Counted from the stretch's first letter, positions 33,757-42,839 are shown. The stretch: 64,000 nucleotides of DNA from Salinimicrobium sp963709775 (GCA_963709775.1 CAVPXS010000007.1:483367-547366); one strand, 5' to 3'. Program-made: numbers and translations. Notes: generated from the letters alone by a model not told the origin.

Positions 33757-34167
33757 TTAGCAAAACTCGTTGTAAGCTTCAGTAAGATTATCTGCGATAA
33801 CCTCTGCAGGACGTCCTTCTATGTGATGTCTTTCCAGCATATGAACTAATTCGCCGTCTCTAAAAAGAGCCATTGATGGAGAAGATGGAGGAAAAGGAAC
33901 CATATAATCACGGGCCTTATCTGTTGCTTCCTTATCTACTCCGGCGAAAACCGTCACCAGGTGATCTGGTCGTTTAGTATTCTGTAAAGACATTCTGGCT
34001 GCAGGACGGGCATTGGCAGCGGCACAACCGCATACAGAATTTACCACTACCAGGGTAGTACCTTTTCTTGCAATTGCCTCATCAACTTTGTCTACTGTAT
34101 GTAATTCTTCAAACCCAATGCTGGTAAGATCTTCGCGCATTGGCTTCACTAATTCCGGTGGATACAT
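33757..34167 (-). CDS. bacilliredoxin BrxA/BrxB family protein
   Basis: The 136-residue thioredoxin-fold protein belongs to the YphP/YqiW family. The active site is NSVCGCAAANARPAARMSL (Cys-Gly-Cys at about residues 51-53). YPPELVKPMREDLTSIGFEE opens it and DKARDYMVPFPPSSPSMALF contains the cis-Pro. In bacillithiol users it removes bacillithiol from oxidised proteins; whether this host makes bacillithiol cannot be seen here. A minus-strand -7 box TATCTTTG (34200-34207) lies 32 bases before the ATG, divergent from the DnaJ-like gene. Confidence 0.9.
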   Translation of the reverse strand: MYPPELVKPMREDLTSIGFEELHTVDKVDEAIARKGTTLVVVNSVCGCAAANARPAARMSLQNTKRPDHLVTVFAGVDKEATDKARDYMVPFPPSSPSMALFRDGELVHMLERHHIEGRPAEVIADNLTEAYNEFC

Positions 34168-34199
34168 ATATCAATTTTTTATTGTTAGAACTAAAGATG

Positions 34200-34207
34200 C
34201 AAAGATA
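34200..34207 (-). promoter_or_regulatory. -7 box of the bacilliredoxin gene
   Basis: CAAAGATA on the plus strand is TATCTTTG on the minus strand, an exact TAnnTTTG, 32 bases before the start. Confidence 0.55.
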
Positions 34208-34290
34208 CCAAATTAAACTAAGAGCATAAATTTTGGAAAGTTAAACCCCTGAGTGGCTCCTCATTCAGAAGAAAAGCCGTTGTAAAATAC

Positions 34291-34298
34291 TATCTTTG
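34291..34298 (+). promoter_or_regulatory. -7 box of the DnaJ/TerB gene
   Basis: TATCTTTG lies 18 bases before ATG 34317, back to back with the bacilliredoxin promoter. Confidence 0.5.
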
Positions 34299-34316
34299 CA
34301 GCCCAAAAGTACCAGA

Positions 34317-35045
34317 ATGATCAAATGGTTTGCCGCTTTTGTCGGCTTTATGTTTTATGGATTCCGTGGAGCTATCCTTGGATTTATTATAGGAAGTATT
34401 ATAGATTCTCTTACTTCCTCCCGTCGGGGAGGATTTAATATTTTTTCTGAAGAAGAGCGTGTCACTCCGGGTGATTTCGAACTTCATCTCTTAACACTTT
34501 CGGCTATTGTTATTAAAGCCGATGGACAGGTGAGTCAGCAGGAGATGGATTATGTGCGCAATTATTTTGTGCAGGCTTATGGAAAGGAACGTGCAAATGC
34601 TGTTTTTCGCACTTTCAATGATGTTGTAAAAAGTCGGGAACTTGATGAGAGGAGAATTGCCCAGTTCCTGGTTGCCCGCACTCAATATGCAGCCAGGCTG
34701 CAAATAGTTCACTTCCTGTTTAGTATTGCCAATGCCGATGGAAGAGTAAGCCAGGCCGAAGCGGGGAAAATACGGCAAATCGCGGGGTACCTACGCATTG
34801 GGTCCAAAGATTTTGAAAGTCTTTACGCGATGTTCTTCAAGACTACAGACAACTCCTATAAGATCCTGGAGATCGACAAATCTGCGACCGACGCCGAAGT
34901 TAAAAAAGCATACCGAGAAATGGCCAAGAAATATCACCCCGATAAGCTTCAGCATATGGACGAGGCCTATCAAAAAGGAGCCGAAGAGAAATTTAGAAGG
35001 GTGCAGGAAGCATACGAACAAATTCAGAAGGAACGAGGCTTTTAG
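34317..35045 (+). CDS. DjlA-like co-chaperone: TerB-like domain plus DnaJ domain
   Basis: This 242-residue protein has an N-terminal hydrophobic hairpin (WFAAFVGFMFYGFRGAILGFI). A TerB-like acidic helical domain with repeated metal-site-type segments follows (ALSAIVIKADGQVSQQEMDY and SIANADGRVSQAEAGKI). The C-terminal J domain has YREMAKKYHPDKLQHM with the HPD motif. This order matches DjlA, a membrane co-chaperone of DnaK. ATG 34317 is favoured over an in-frame TTG seven codons earlier that lies inside the promoter box. Confidence 0.9.
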   Translation: MIKWFAAFVGFMFYGFRGAILGFIIGSIIDSLTSSRRGGFNIFSEEERVTPGDFELHLLTLSAIVIKADGQVSQQEMDYVRNYFVQAYGKERANAVFRTFNDVVKSRELDERRIAQFLVARTQYAARLQIVHFLFSIANADGRVSQAEAGKIRQIAGYLRIGSKDFESLYAMFFKTTDNSYKILEIDKSATDAEVKKAYREMAKKYHPDKLQHMDEAYQKGAEEKFRRVQEAYEQIQKERGF

Positions 35046-35166
35046 GGTTCCTGGAATTTTGCTGCTGAAGTAATTTATTGCCGAGTTTCAATCCAACAAA
35101 CATGGTTCGCGGCCCTGAAGGACCATAGACGTAATTGGCATCCCGGTCTACACCCATGTCAAAATC
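35046..35166 (-). pseudogene. relic of a TonB-dependent receptor C-terminus
   Basis: The minus strand reads DFDMGVDRDANYVYGP, then SGPRTMFVGLKLGN, the characteristic last strands of a TonB-dependent outer-membrane receptor. An in-frame TAA lies just before it (35167-35169), and the preceding 200 bases are scrambled in all frames. Only this C-terminal scrap survives. It lies next to the DtxR-type regulator gene, where an iron-uptake receptor would be expected. The assignment is by eye. Confidence 0.55.
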
Positions 35167-35371
35167 TTATTTGACCCTTAAGGGAAGAAATCCCCACTTC
35201 ATTCTTTTTCAATAATAGTGGCGGGCATCTAATTCAAGCTATCCAATGGGGTAAAGATAAGCCTGCTGTTAATTAATATCTGCTAATAAGCACTCTCACT
35301 GCCGGTCATATGCACCTGCCAAAAAACACCGCTCTGGATGTTCAATTCCATTCGCACGGCGATTTATATTT

Positions 35372-35387
35372 TTTAGACTAACCTAAA
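35372..35387. promoter_or_regulatory. predicted DtxR/MntR operator
   Basis: TTTAG-ACTAAC-CTAAA is an inverted repeat of the TTTAGG(N)CCTAAA type bound by DtxR/IdeR/MntR regulators. It lies immediately upstream of, and overlapping the start of, the promoter of the DtxR-type gene, a classic autoregulatory arrangement. Confidence 0.6.
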
Positions 35388-35389
35388 TA

Positions 35390-35420
35390 TTGTTTATGTA
35401 TCTTTAAAAATGTATTTTTG
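35390..35420 (+). promoter_or_regulatory. promoter of the dtxR-zip operon
   Basis: TTG (35390-35392), a 20-base spacer and TATTTTTG (35413-35420) match the Bacteroidota promoter well. The predicted operator ends 2 bases before its -33 element. Confidence 0.7.
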
Positions 35421-35443
35421 GCATGTAAAAATTGAATTATTTT

Positions 35444-36103
35444 ATGTTTAGTCTTTCCGAAGAAAATTATCTCAAGGCCATTTTCCATTTGGAAAGGAAA
35501 TATGCAGGTGGCGTTAGTACCAACGCCCTGGCGGAAGAAATGGAAACCAAGGCATCTTCGGTTACCGATATGGTGAAGAAACTCTCTGATAAAGACCTGG
35601 TGAAATACAGGAAATATCAGGGAGTGCAACTGAGTGAGCAGGGGAAAAGAACCGCTATTGAAGTTATTCGGAAGCATCGTCTTTGGGAAGTCTTCCTGGT
35701 GGAAAAATTGAATTTTTCCTGGGATGAGGTGCATGATATCGCAGAACAACTGGAGCACATAAAATCTGAAAAATTAACTGATGAGCTCGATAAGTTTCTG
35801 GGGCATCCAAAAAGGGATCCGCACGGAGATCCTATTCCCGATGCCGAAGGAAATTTCAGGATCTCCAACAAAATGTTATTGGCCGATCTTGAGGAGGGAC
35901 AGTCGGGAATCTGCGTCGGGGTAAAAGATTCTTCCACAGAATTCCTAAGGTACCTGGATAAAAATGAGATCACCCTTGGAAAAGCTATAAGGATAGTGCA
36001 GCGTGAAGAATATGATGAATCCCTGTTGATCAAGATCAATGATAAAGATCTGCGCATTTCAAAAACAATTTCAAAGAACCTGTTTATAAAACCCAATGAT
36101 TAA
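35444..36103 (+). CDS. DtxR-family metal-dependent regulator
   Basis: This 219-residue regulator has the N-terminal winged helix (FSLSEENYLKAIFHLERKY, LAEEMETKASSVTDMVKKLS) and DKDLVKYRKYQGVQLSEQGK as the wing. A dimerisation domain with metal ligands follows (VIRKHRLWEVFLVEKL, EQLEHIKSEKLTDELDKFLG, HPKRDPHGDPIP) and then an SH3-like C-terminal domain. The HPxxDPHGxPIP signature is diagnostic. It binds Mn2+ or Fe2+ and represses uptake genes. I start at ATG 35444; an upstream TTG would add four residues. Its stop overlaps the ZIP transporter start as TAATG. Confidence 0.92.
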   Translation: MFSLSEENYLKAIFHLERKYAGGVSTNALAEEMETKASSVTDMVKKLSDKDLVKYRKYQGVQLSEQGKRTAIEVIRKHRLWEVFLVEKLNFSWDEVHDIAEQLEHIKSEKLTDELDKFLGHPKRDPHGDPIPDAEGNFRISNKMLLADLEEGQSGICVGVKDSSTEFLRYLDKNEITLGKAIRIVQREEYDESLLIKINDKDLRISKTISKNLFIKPND

Positions 36104-36924
36104 TGAACAATATAATAGCATATTTTGAGAGCATAGATCCCGTATTAGCTGCGCTTTATGCCACGCTTTTTACCTGGGGACTTACAGCCCTGGGAGCCTC
36201 ACTGGTATTCTTCTTTAAAAAAATGAATCGGGCTCTTTTTGATGGGATGCTGGGTTTTACAGGAGGTGTCATGGTGGCTGCCAGTTTCTGGAGTCTATTG
36301 GCACCGGGAATCGAAATGAGTCAAGGAGAAGGGTTTGTAAAAGTTATTCCGGCCGTGGTGGGATTTGGACTGGGAGCCTTTTTTATATTTGGTCTGGATA
36401 AGGTGCTGCCTCACCTGCACGTCAATTTTAAAATGGCCGATAAGGAAGGAGTGAAAACTCCCTGGCATAAATCTGTCCTGCTTACTCTGGCCATTACGCT
36501 TCACAACATTCCGGAAGGTCTTGCCATCGGGGTTCTTTTTGGAGGAGCTGCAATGGGACTGGAAGGTGCAAGCATTGGAGGCGCAGTAGCACTGGCAATG
36601 GGAATCGGGCTGCAAAACTTCCCTGAAGGTTTTGCGGTAGCCATGCCATTGCGAGGGCAGGGGATGAGCCGCTGGAAAAGCTGGAACTATGGGCAGCTTT
36701 CGGCCATTGTTGAGCCTATTGCTGCAGTCCTGGGAGCATGGGCAGTGATGACCTTTGAACCTATTCTTCCTTACGCGCTGTGCTTTGCCGCAGGTGCGAT
36801 GATCTTCGTTGTTGTCGAAGAAGTAATTCCGGAGGCGCAACAGGATCGGTATACCGATATTGCCACCATGGGCTTTATCGGCGGATTTATGGTCATGATG
36901 ACACTGGATGTTGGGCTTAGCTAA
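36103..36924 (+). CDS. ZIP-family divalent metal transporter
   Basis: The 273-residue protein has about eight transmembrane segments. The metal-binding signatures are LAITLHNIPEGLAIGVLFGG (TM4) and MGIGLQNFPEGFAVAMPLRG (TM5), and a GQLSAIVEPIAAVLG segment (TM6) is present. It likely imports zinc, manganese or iron. Translational coupling to the DtxR-type regulator suggests the regulator's metal is the transported one. Confidence 0.92.
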   Translation: MNNIIAYFESIDPVLAALYATLFTWGLTALGASLVFFFKKMNRALFDGMLGFTGGVMVAASFWSLLAPGIEMSQGEGFVKVIPAVVGFGLGAFFIFGLDKVLPHLHVNFKMADKEGVKTPWHKSVLLTLAITLHNIPEGLAIGVLFGGAAMGLEGASIGGAVALAMGIGLQNFPEGFAVAMPLRGQGMSRWKSWNYGQLSAIVEPIAAVLGAWAVMTFEPILPYALCFAAGAMIFVVVEEVIPEAQQDRYTDIATMGFIGGFMVMMTLDVGLS

Positions 36925-38045
36925 CTGCCTATCAGGTTAAATGCTCCTTTGGTCAGGATTTGTTTTCCTCTTAAGGCTTCGGGATCTTCAACTGCTGTAA
37001 ACCCATTATAGGTTGCTTGTGGCTTCACCTGGACACGGGTGAAAATATATTCATCCCCGTTCCTGTTTTCTAAAACCAGCACATAATGTGCATTATCAAC
37101 TTCTACAATTGCAGCTTCGGGAAGGGCGGGAAGCTGTTTGCTGTCGGTAATGATCTTTGCTTCCACAAACATACCTACGGCGAATTTGCTTTTAAGACTA
37201 TCTTCAAGATGAGCATGAACCCCGGCCATACGATCTTCATCAATACTTTTTCCCACCAGCCATATCTCTGCGTCATAATTTTTTGAGGGCTCCTGGGGCA
37301 GGCTAAAGTGGATCTTTTGTCCTTCCCTAATCTTCATTAAGTCCTTTTCAAAAGCATTTAGTTCGAGGTGAAGATGATCGGTGTTCACGATTTCCATGAT
37401 ATTATGAGTGGGTTCCACAAACATTCCCTTTGTGACATTTACCCGGTCAACAGTACCGCTAATAGGGGAATAAATGCTAATTTCTGAAGTAACTTTTCCT
37501 GCTTCCACCTCTTGCGGATTTATATTCAGCATTTGAAGCTTTTTCCGCAGGCCGTTGTAACGCGCCAACCCACTTTTGTATTCGCTCTCCACCCTTAGGA
37601 AGTTCTTCTTTGAAGTGATGTTTTCGTCGAGCATTATCTGCTGCCTTTCATATTCAGACTTCAGGTAATCAAGTTGTCCGGCCAGCTCCAGGTATTCCTG
37701 TTGGAGCTCTACATATTTTGGATTTTCAAGGCTAACTAATAGCTGTCCCCGTTGCACGCTGTTTCCTTCCAGGAGAGGTGCCCGCTTCACGTAGCCTCCT
37801 TCAAAAACATTGATCTGCGCCCTGTTTTCGGGAGGTACATCGATCTTTCCATTTACCCGAATGATCTCCGGAAAATCGTTTTCCGTTAGTTCACCGAGTT
37901 CCATCCGGTTGTGGTCAAACTGTTCTTTGGTGATGACAATTCCCTCCCGGTCCTCATTCAATTCGGCTTTGGCTACTTCGGGTTCAGATTTACATGAAGC
38001 GAGGAGTAGCACTGTCAAAAAGGGTAAAAATTTAATACATTTCAT
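36921..38045 (-). CDS. RND efflux periplasmic adaptor lipoprotein, heavy-metal type
   Basis: This 374-residue membrane fusion protein has a lipoprotein signal (FLTVLLLASCKSE, Cys18). The barrel-sandwich/lipoyl halves are VNGKIDVPPENRAQINVFEG and SPISGTVDRVNVTKGMFVEP, and a helical hairpin includes QQEYLELAGQLDYLKSEYER. Beta-barrel and membrane-proximal domains follow (LPALPEAAIVEVDNAHYVLV). It resembles CusB/CzcB. It overlaps the end of the pump gene by 4 bases and is convergent with, and overlaps, the ZIP gene end. Confidence 0.93.
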   Translation of the reverse strand: MKCIKFLPFLTVLLLASCKSEPEVAKAELNEDREGIVITKEQFDHNRMELGELTENDFPEIIRVNGKIDVPPENRAQINVFEGGYVKRAPLLEGNSVQRGQLLVSLENPKYVELQQEYLELAGQLDYLKSEYERQQIMLDENITSKKNFLRVESEYKSGLARYNGLRKKLQMLNINPQEVEAGKVTSEISIYSPISGTVDRVNVTKGMFVEPTHNIMEIVNTDHLHLELNAFEKDLMKIREGQKIHFSLPQEPSKNYDAEIWLVGKSIDEDRMAGVHAHLEDSLKSKFAVGMFVEAKIITDSKQLPALPEAAIVEVDNAHYVLVLENRNGDEYIFTRVQVKPQATYNGFTAVEDPEALRGKQILTKGAFNLIGS

Positions 38046-41000
38046 GGTTCTAGGATCATTAATTGATTTATGGCAATCACGGTTTGATTGTAGGCATACA
38101 GGGTGTCGAGATATGATAACCTTATTCTGTAAGCGTTCTCGAGGCTTAGAATGTACTGGAAGAAATCGATCTCCCCGTTTTGATAGCCAAGATTTGCGGT
38201 TCTTAAAATTTCTTCTGAAAGTTCATTTCCTTCCTGTTGATAGTAGGAAAGGGCCTCCTCATGTTTCTCCAACTGTGTCATAAGCTGAAGATATTTTGTT
38301 TCGAGCAGCCGATCGTTTTGCAGGGCTTCTTCAGTAGCAATTTCTGTTGCTATTTTTGAAGCTTTTATCCTGGCTGCATTTCCGCTGAAGAGAATAGGAA
38401 TACGAAGTCCTGCCTGGTATCCCGAAAGATGATCATTTACATCTTCATTTAATCCGCGAAAGTAGCTGAAGGTAATTTCTGGCAGGAGGCGCTGCTTTTC
38501 CACTGAATTTTCGGCTTTTGCGAGGGAAATACGTTGTTCATAAAGTTGCTTCAGCACATGTTGATCCACACCCATCCTGGTGATCTCCAATTTTTCCAGT
38601 GGAGCCTGTGCAATCCTCAACTCTTCCTCTGCCTGCACGATCTTCATAATGTTAGTGTAGGCAAGGCTTACTGCAGCTTCGGCTTTTTTAAGCTCCAGCT
38701 CAAGTTCCCGTTGCCGGGCCTGGGCCGTGATCTTTTCCAGGTAATTGGTTTCTCCCAGTTCAAACCTCCGCCTGGCGGCATTTGAGAAGTTGCTGTAGAG
38801 GGTGTCGATCACATAAAAGGTATTTCTCTTTTCCTGTGCATATTGATATTCCAGGTAACTCAAAGCGAGTTCCTGTTCCAGGGCTTTTCTGGCAAATTCA
38901 TAATTGAGCCTTTCAAACTTTGTACTTTCCTTGTACCGCTTTAACTGCGCGAAGTAGAAGGTGGGGAAATCCAGGCTTTGATCTACTCCAAACATTTTTA
39001 GCGGCTCTCCATTGGATAGAGATTCGACATTATTCCGGCTGTAATAGACATCGGTTTTATTAAAACTAAAAGCAGCACCTCTTAAGGCTTCAGCCTGGTC
39101 CACCTGTAATGCGGCGGCTTTAATTCCTGCATTGTTCTCCAGTGCAAGAGACAGGAGCTCATCGTAACTAAGCGTTTTTTCCTGCGCCACGGCCGGAATA
39201 GAGAAAAGTAGCAGGATGAAGAGAAGTTTTTTCTTTTTACCTTTCTTCGTTTTGCGAGAGGATTTTTTGTCGCTTTTTCCAAAAATGGAGTATAGAGTTG
39301 GCAGCACAATTAAAGTGAGGAAAGTTGCCGTGACCAGTCCCCCAATGACCACTGTGGCCAGCGGTCTTTGAACTTCTGCTCCCGCATTGGTAGAAACCGC
39401 CATGGGAAGAAATCCAAGGGCTGCGGCAGAGGCTGTGAGCAGCACGGCCCGTAAACGATCTTTAGCCCCCTGTCTTACAAGTTCATCTCCATGTTCCATT
39501 CCATGATCCTTTAAATGATTGAAGTGTTCGATGAGTACAATTCCGTTCAAAACGGCAATCCCGAAGAGGGCAATAAAACCTACCCCGGCCGAAATGCTAA
39601 AGGGCATATCCCGCAGCCATAATAACCATACTCCGCCTACTGCTGCCAGGGGAATAGCCGAATAGATGATGAGGGTTTCCTTTATGGAATTAAAGGCAAA
39701 GTACAGCATGAAGAAGATAAGAATAAGTGCTACCGGCACTGCATACTTCAACCTGTTGGAAGCCTTTTGAAGATTTTCAAATTGTCCGCCGTAGGAGACG
39801 GTGTATCCGGGGGGTAGATCCAGGTTGTTATTGATGATCTCCTGTACATCATCTACAACCGACTGCAGGTCCCGGTTTCTTACATTAATACCTACAACAA
39901 TTCGCCTTTGGGTTTCATCGCGGGAGATTTTGGCGGCGGTCTTCTGGTAGGAAACATCAGCAACCTCACTAAGGGGAATTTTGCCACCTGCGGGAAGATC
40001 CACATAAAGGTTCTGTAAGTTAGCAATATCCCTCCGGTTTTCTTCATCCAGCCTTACCACCATGTCGAAGCGTTTTTCCCCCTCAAAAACACTTCCCACA
40101 GTCTTCCCTCCAAATGCCATACTTAGAACTTCGTTTATGTCGGCAACGTTCAATCCGTACCTGGCGATCTCACTTCGGTTATAATTCACGGCCATTTGAG
40201 GCAAGCCTTCTACTTTTTCTACGGTAATATCGGCAGCACCTTCTACGTTCCTTATAAGATCTTCTATTTGTGCGGCTTTACTACTCAAAATTCCGAGATC
40301 TTCTCCAAATATTTTTATCGCGATATCTGCCCTTACTCCTGTGATGAGTTCATTAAATCTCATTTCGATTGGCTGAGTGAATTCTACTTCCATCCCCGGC
40401 ATAACTTCCAGCGCCTCCTTTATTTTATCGGCGAGCTCGTCCTTACTGTTTGCACTTACCCATTCACTTTTGGGTTTAAGGGTGACAATCACATCGCTTT
40501 CTTCCATTGACATAGGATCTGTGGGAACTTCTGCAGCACCTATTCGGGAAACCACCTGGTCTACTTCAGGAAAATTTTCGATCAAAATGCGTTCTATTTC
40601 CGTAGTAATTTCAATAGTCTTGCTAAGGGAAGTTCCTGTTTTTAAAACCGGCTGGATAACAAAATCCCCTTCATCCAGGGTAGGTACAAATTCTCCTCCC
40701 ATAGTTGTATACAGGTAAACACTGGCCGCCAGCAGGATTACTGCCAGTACCAGTACCACTTTTTTGATCTTTAACGCCCGGGTAATCGAAGCATCATAGC
40801 TATTGTTGAGGAATTTCATTAACCTAACCGACCAGTTTTTCGGGCCTGGTTTCGAAGGCTTGAGAAAAATGGAGGAAACTACCGGCACATAAGTGAAGCA
40901 GAGGATCATGGCGCCAACAAGGGCGAAACTAAAAGTAAGTGCCATAGGTCTGAACATTTTTCCTTCCACTCCTGTTAAAGAGAGGATAGGAATAAAAACG

Positions 41001-42385
41001 ATGAGGATGATCAATTGTCCAAAGACTGCAGAATTCATCATTTTTGAGGCCCCTGTAAGAGTGACTTTATCTTTTAATTCCTGTCTTTCCTGTTTTTGAA
41101 GCCCTTCAAAATCATCACTCTTACTGTTTATCTTGAAAGCAATAAATTCTACTATGATCACTGCCCCGTCTATGATGATCCCAAAATCTATAGCCCCAAG
41201 GCTCATAAGATTGGCATCCACACCAAAGGTGTACATCATGGAAAGGGCAAAGAGCATGGCAAGTGGGATCACAGAACCCACCACAAGCCCGGATCTTATA
41301 TTTCCCAAAAGCAGAACCACCACGAAGATCACTATAAGAAATCCCAGGACAAGGTTTTCTGTAATGGTAAAGGTGGTTTTGTCAATAAGCAGGCTCCGGT
41401 CCAGAAAGCCGTTAATGTAGATCCCTTCGGGAAGGGTTTCAGAAATTGAAGCCACCCGTTCCTGCACAGCCTCAATTACTTTTTTAGAATTCGCATCCTT
41501 CAGCATCATTACCTGCCCCAGTACCTTTTCCCCTTCAGCATTTCCTGTAATTGCACCATAGCGCGTAGCCCTTCCAAAGCCTACTTCAGCAATATCACCT
41601 ATATAGACAGGAATTCCGTTCCTGTTCTTAACCACAATATTCTCAATATCCTCCAGAGAACTCACCAAACCTTCTCCCCGAATAAAATATGCCTGATTCT
41701 CCTTTTCAATGTACCCGCCTCCTGCAACACTATTATTCTTTTCAAGAGCTGTAAAAACATCGGCAGCAGTAATATTCATGGCTGCGAGTTTTTCTGTTTT
41801 TATGGCCACTTCATACTGCTTCAGGTTTCCGCCCCAGCTGTTAACTTCCACTACACCCGGTATTCCCGAAAGCTGTCTTCTCACGATCCAATCCTGTATG
41901 GTCCGGATGTCGGTAGGAGAATATCTGTCCTCATATCCCGGTTTGACATCCAGGATGTACTGGTAGATCTCTCCAAGCCCTGTGGTGATCGGGCCCATCT
42001 CGGGCGTACCAAAACCTTGAGGAATAGATTGTGCTGCAGCATCGATCTTTTCGGCAATAAGCTGCCGTGGCCGGTAAGGGCCCATGTCATCCTCGAAAAC
42101 AATGGTGACAACAGATAATCCAAATTTTGATACTGAACGTATCTCCACTACTCCGGGAAGATTGGCCATCTCCAGCTCAATGGGAGCGGTGATGAATTGC
42201 TCCATATCCTGCGTGGAAAGGTTTTGCGAGGTGGTGATCACCTGCACCTGATTGTTGGTGATATCGGGTACCGCGCCAATGGGGATCTGGGTAAGGGAGT
42301 ATATCCCGTAGCCCACCATGACGAGGGTTAGCAGAAGAATGACTAGTTTATGGGTTAAACTAAACCGGATTATTCGTGTTAGCAT
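38042..42385 (-). CDS. CusA/CzcA-type heavy-metal RND pump fused to a TolC-like outer-membrane factor
   Basis: The 1447-residue protein carries a complete heavy-metal RND transporter in residues ~1-1035 (opens TRIIRFSLTHKLVILLLTLV; TM4 proton-relay GAIDFGIIIDGAVIIVEFI; GGEFVPTLDEGDFVIQP; LPTLYSIFGK). A Lys-rich linker then leads into an internal signal-peptide-like stretch KKLLFILLLFSIPAVAQ (~1050-1067). From there an outer-membrane efflux domain runs to the end (LSYDELLSLALENNAGIKAA, TNYLEKITARQRELELELKK-like helices). The linker probably allows signal peptidase to free the OMF. Such fusions occur in Bacteroidota. Together with the adaptor it can form a whole tripartite Cu, Zn, Co or Cd exporter. 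Confidence 0.92.
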   Translation of the reverse strand: MLTRIIRFSLTHKLVILLLTLVMVGYGIYSLTQIPIGAVPDITNNQVQVITTSQNLSTQDMEQFITAPIELEMANLPGVVEIRSVSKFGLSVVTIVFEDDMGPYRPRQLIAEKIDAAAQSIPQGFGTPEMGPITTGLGEIYQYILDVKPGYEDRYSPTDIRTIQDWIVRRQLSGIPGVVEVNSWGGNLKQYEVAIKTEKLAAMNITAADVFTALEKNNSVAGGGYIEKENQAYFIRGEGLVSSLEDIENIVVKNRNGIPVYIGDIAEVGFGRATRYGAITGNAEGEKVLGQVMMLKDANSKKVIEAVQERVASISETLPEGIYINGFLDRSLLIDKTTFTITENLVLGFLIVIFVVVLLLGNIRSGLVVGSVIPLAMLFALSMMYTFGVDANLMSLGAIDFGIIIDGAVIIVEFIAFKINSKSDDFEGLQKQERQELKDKVTLTGASKMMNSAVFGQLIILIVFIPILSLTGVEGKMFRPMALTFSFALVGAMILCFTYVPVVSSIFLKPSKPGPKNWSVRLMKFLNNSYDASITRALKIKKVVLVLAVILLAASVYLYTTMGGEFVPTLDEGDFVIQPVLKTGTSLSKTIEITTEIERILIENFPEVDQVVSRIGAAEVPTDPMSMEESDVIVTLKPKSEWVSANSKDELADKIKEALEVMPGMEVEFTQPIEMRFNELITGVRADIAIKIFGEDLGILSSKAAQIEDLIRNVEGAADITVEKVEGLPQMAVNYNRSEIARYGLNVADINEVLSMAFGGKTVGSVFEGEKRFDMVVRLDEENRRDIANLQNLYVDLPAGGKIPLSEVADVSYQKTAAKISRDETQRRIVVGINVRNRDLQSVVDDVQEIINNNLDLPPGYTVSYGGQFENLQKASNRLKYAVPVALILIFFMLYFAFNSIKETLIIYSAIPLAAVGGVWLLWLRDMPFSISAGVGFIALFGIAVLNGIVLIEHFNHLKDHGMEHGDELVRQGAKDRLRAVLLTASAAALGFLPMAVSTNAGAEVQRPLATVVIGGLVTATFLTLIVLPTLYSIFGKSDKKSSRKTKKGKKKKLLFILLLFSIPAVAQEKTLSYDELLSLALENNAGIKAAALQVDQAEALRGAAFSFNKTDVYYSRNNVESLSNGEPLKMFGVDQSLDFPTFYFAQLKRYKESTKFERLNYEFARKALEQELALSYLEYQYAQEKRNTFYVIDTLYSNFSNAARRRFELGETNYLEKITAQARQRELELELKKAEAAVSLAYTNIMKIVQAEEELRIAQAPLEKLEITRMGVDQHVLKQLYEQRISLAKAENSVEKQRLLPEITFSYFRGLNEDVNDHLSGYQAGLRIPILFSGNAARIKASKIATEIATEEALQNDRLLETKYLQLMTQLEKHEEALSYYQQEGNELSEEILRTANLGYQNGEIDFFQYILSLENAYRIRLSYLDTLYAYNQTVIAINQLMILEP

Positions 42386-42444
42386 AATTCAGAACTTCAA
42401 TGTTGATTTTTCCGGGGGGACCGGCTTCAAAAAAATTGAGGGAA

Positions 42445-42831
42445 TTATGCGTGCCTGGGCGGCTGAAAGATATTCTGGGTATCGAGGGAAGTATATATGT
42501 TGGTTTGGAAATAGATTACCTGTTGTTGCGAAACAAGAGGATTTTTTATTTGGGGAGTTTCAAAATATTCCGGTACGAATAAATTTACCGCGGATTGGTT
42601 ATGGTCGTGCCTGAAAGGAAGGTTTTCGTGTCCTTCATGTGAAGCTGAATGTTCCTCTTTTTGGCTTCCATAGTGTTTGGTGAGAAAAACAAAAAAAGAA
42701 TCCCCGTAATCTTCAGAATGAACCTGTGCGTGCTCAATTAGTTCATCAAAAGATAAAATATCTGCAGCTCCAAAATTCAAGGATTGAATCAGGAGCAATA
42801 CCGAGAGCGAAATGGAGATGACGAACCTCAT
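42445..42831 (-). CDS. secreted His-rich protein of the metal-efflux operon
   Basis: The 128-residue protein starts at ATG 42831 with a signal peptide (MRFVISISLSVLLLIQSLNF). The mature part holds a His/Glu/Asp-rich segment, HYGSQKEEHSASHEGHENLP followed by FRHDHNQSAV, that could bind metals in the periplasm. DILSFDELIEHAQVHSEDYG is the conserved-looking front. It ends 59 bases before the RND pump gene on the same strand, as with small His-rich proteins at other czc loci. A minus-strand -7 box TAAATTTG (42840-42847) lies 8 bases before the start. Confidence 0.7.
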   Translation of the reverse strand: MRFVISISLSVLLLIQSLNFGAADILSFDELIEHAQVHSEDYGDSFFVFLTKHYGSQKEEHSASHEGHENLPFRHDHNQSAVNLFVPEYFETPQIKNPLVSQQQVIYFQTNIYTSLDTQNIFQPPRHA

Positions 42832-42839
42832 AACTATCT

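Noticed and set aside
35617..36096. 159-residue antisense frame over the DtxR-type gene
   Set aside because: It is a shadow of a well-supported gene with no recognisable family.
38534..41966. Several plus-strand frames of 70-117 residues opposite the RND pump
   Set aside because: They are shadows of the 1447-residue coding gene and have no domain or promoter support.
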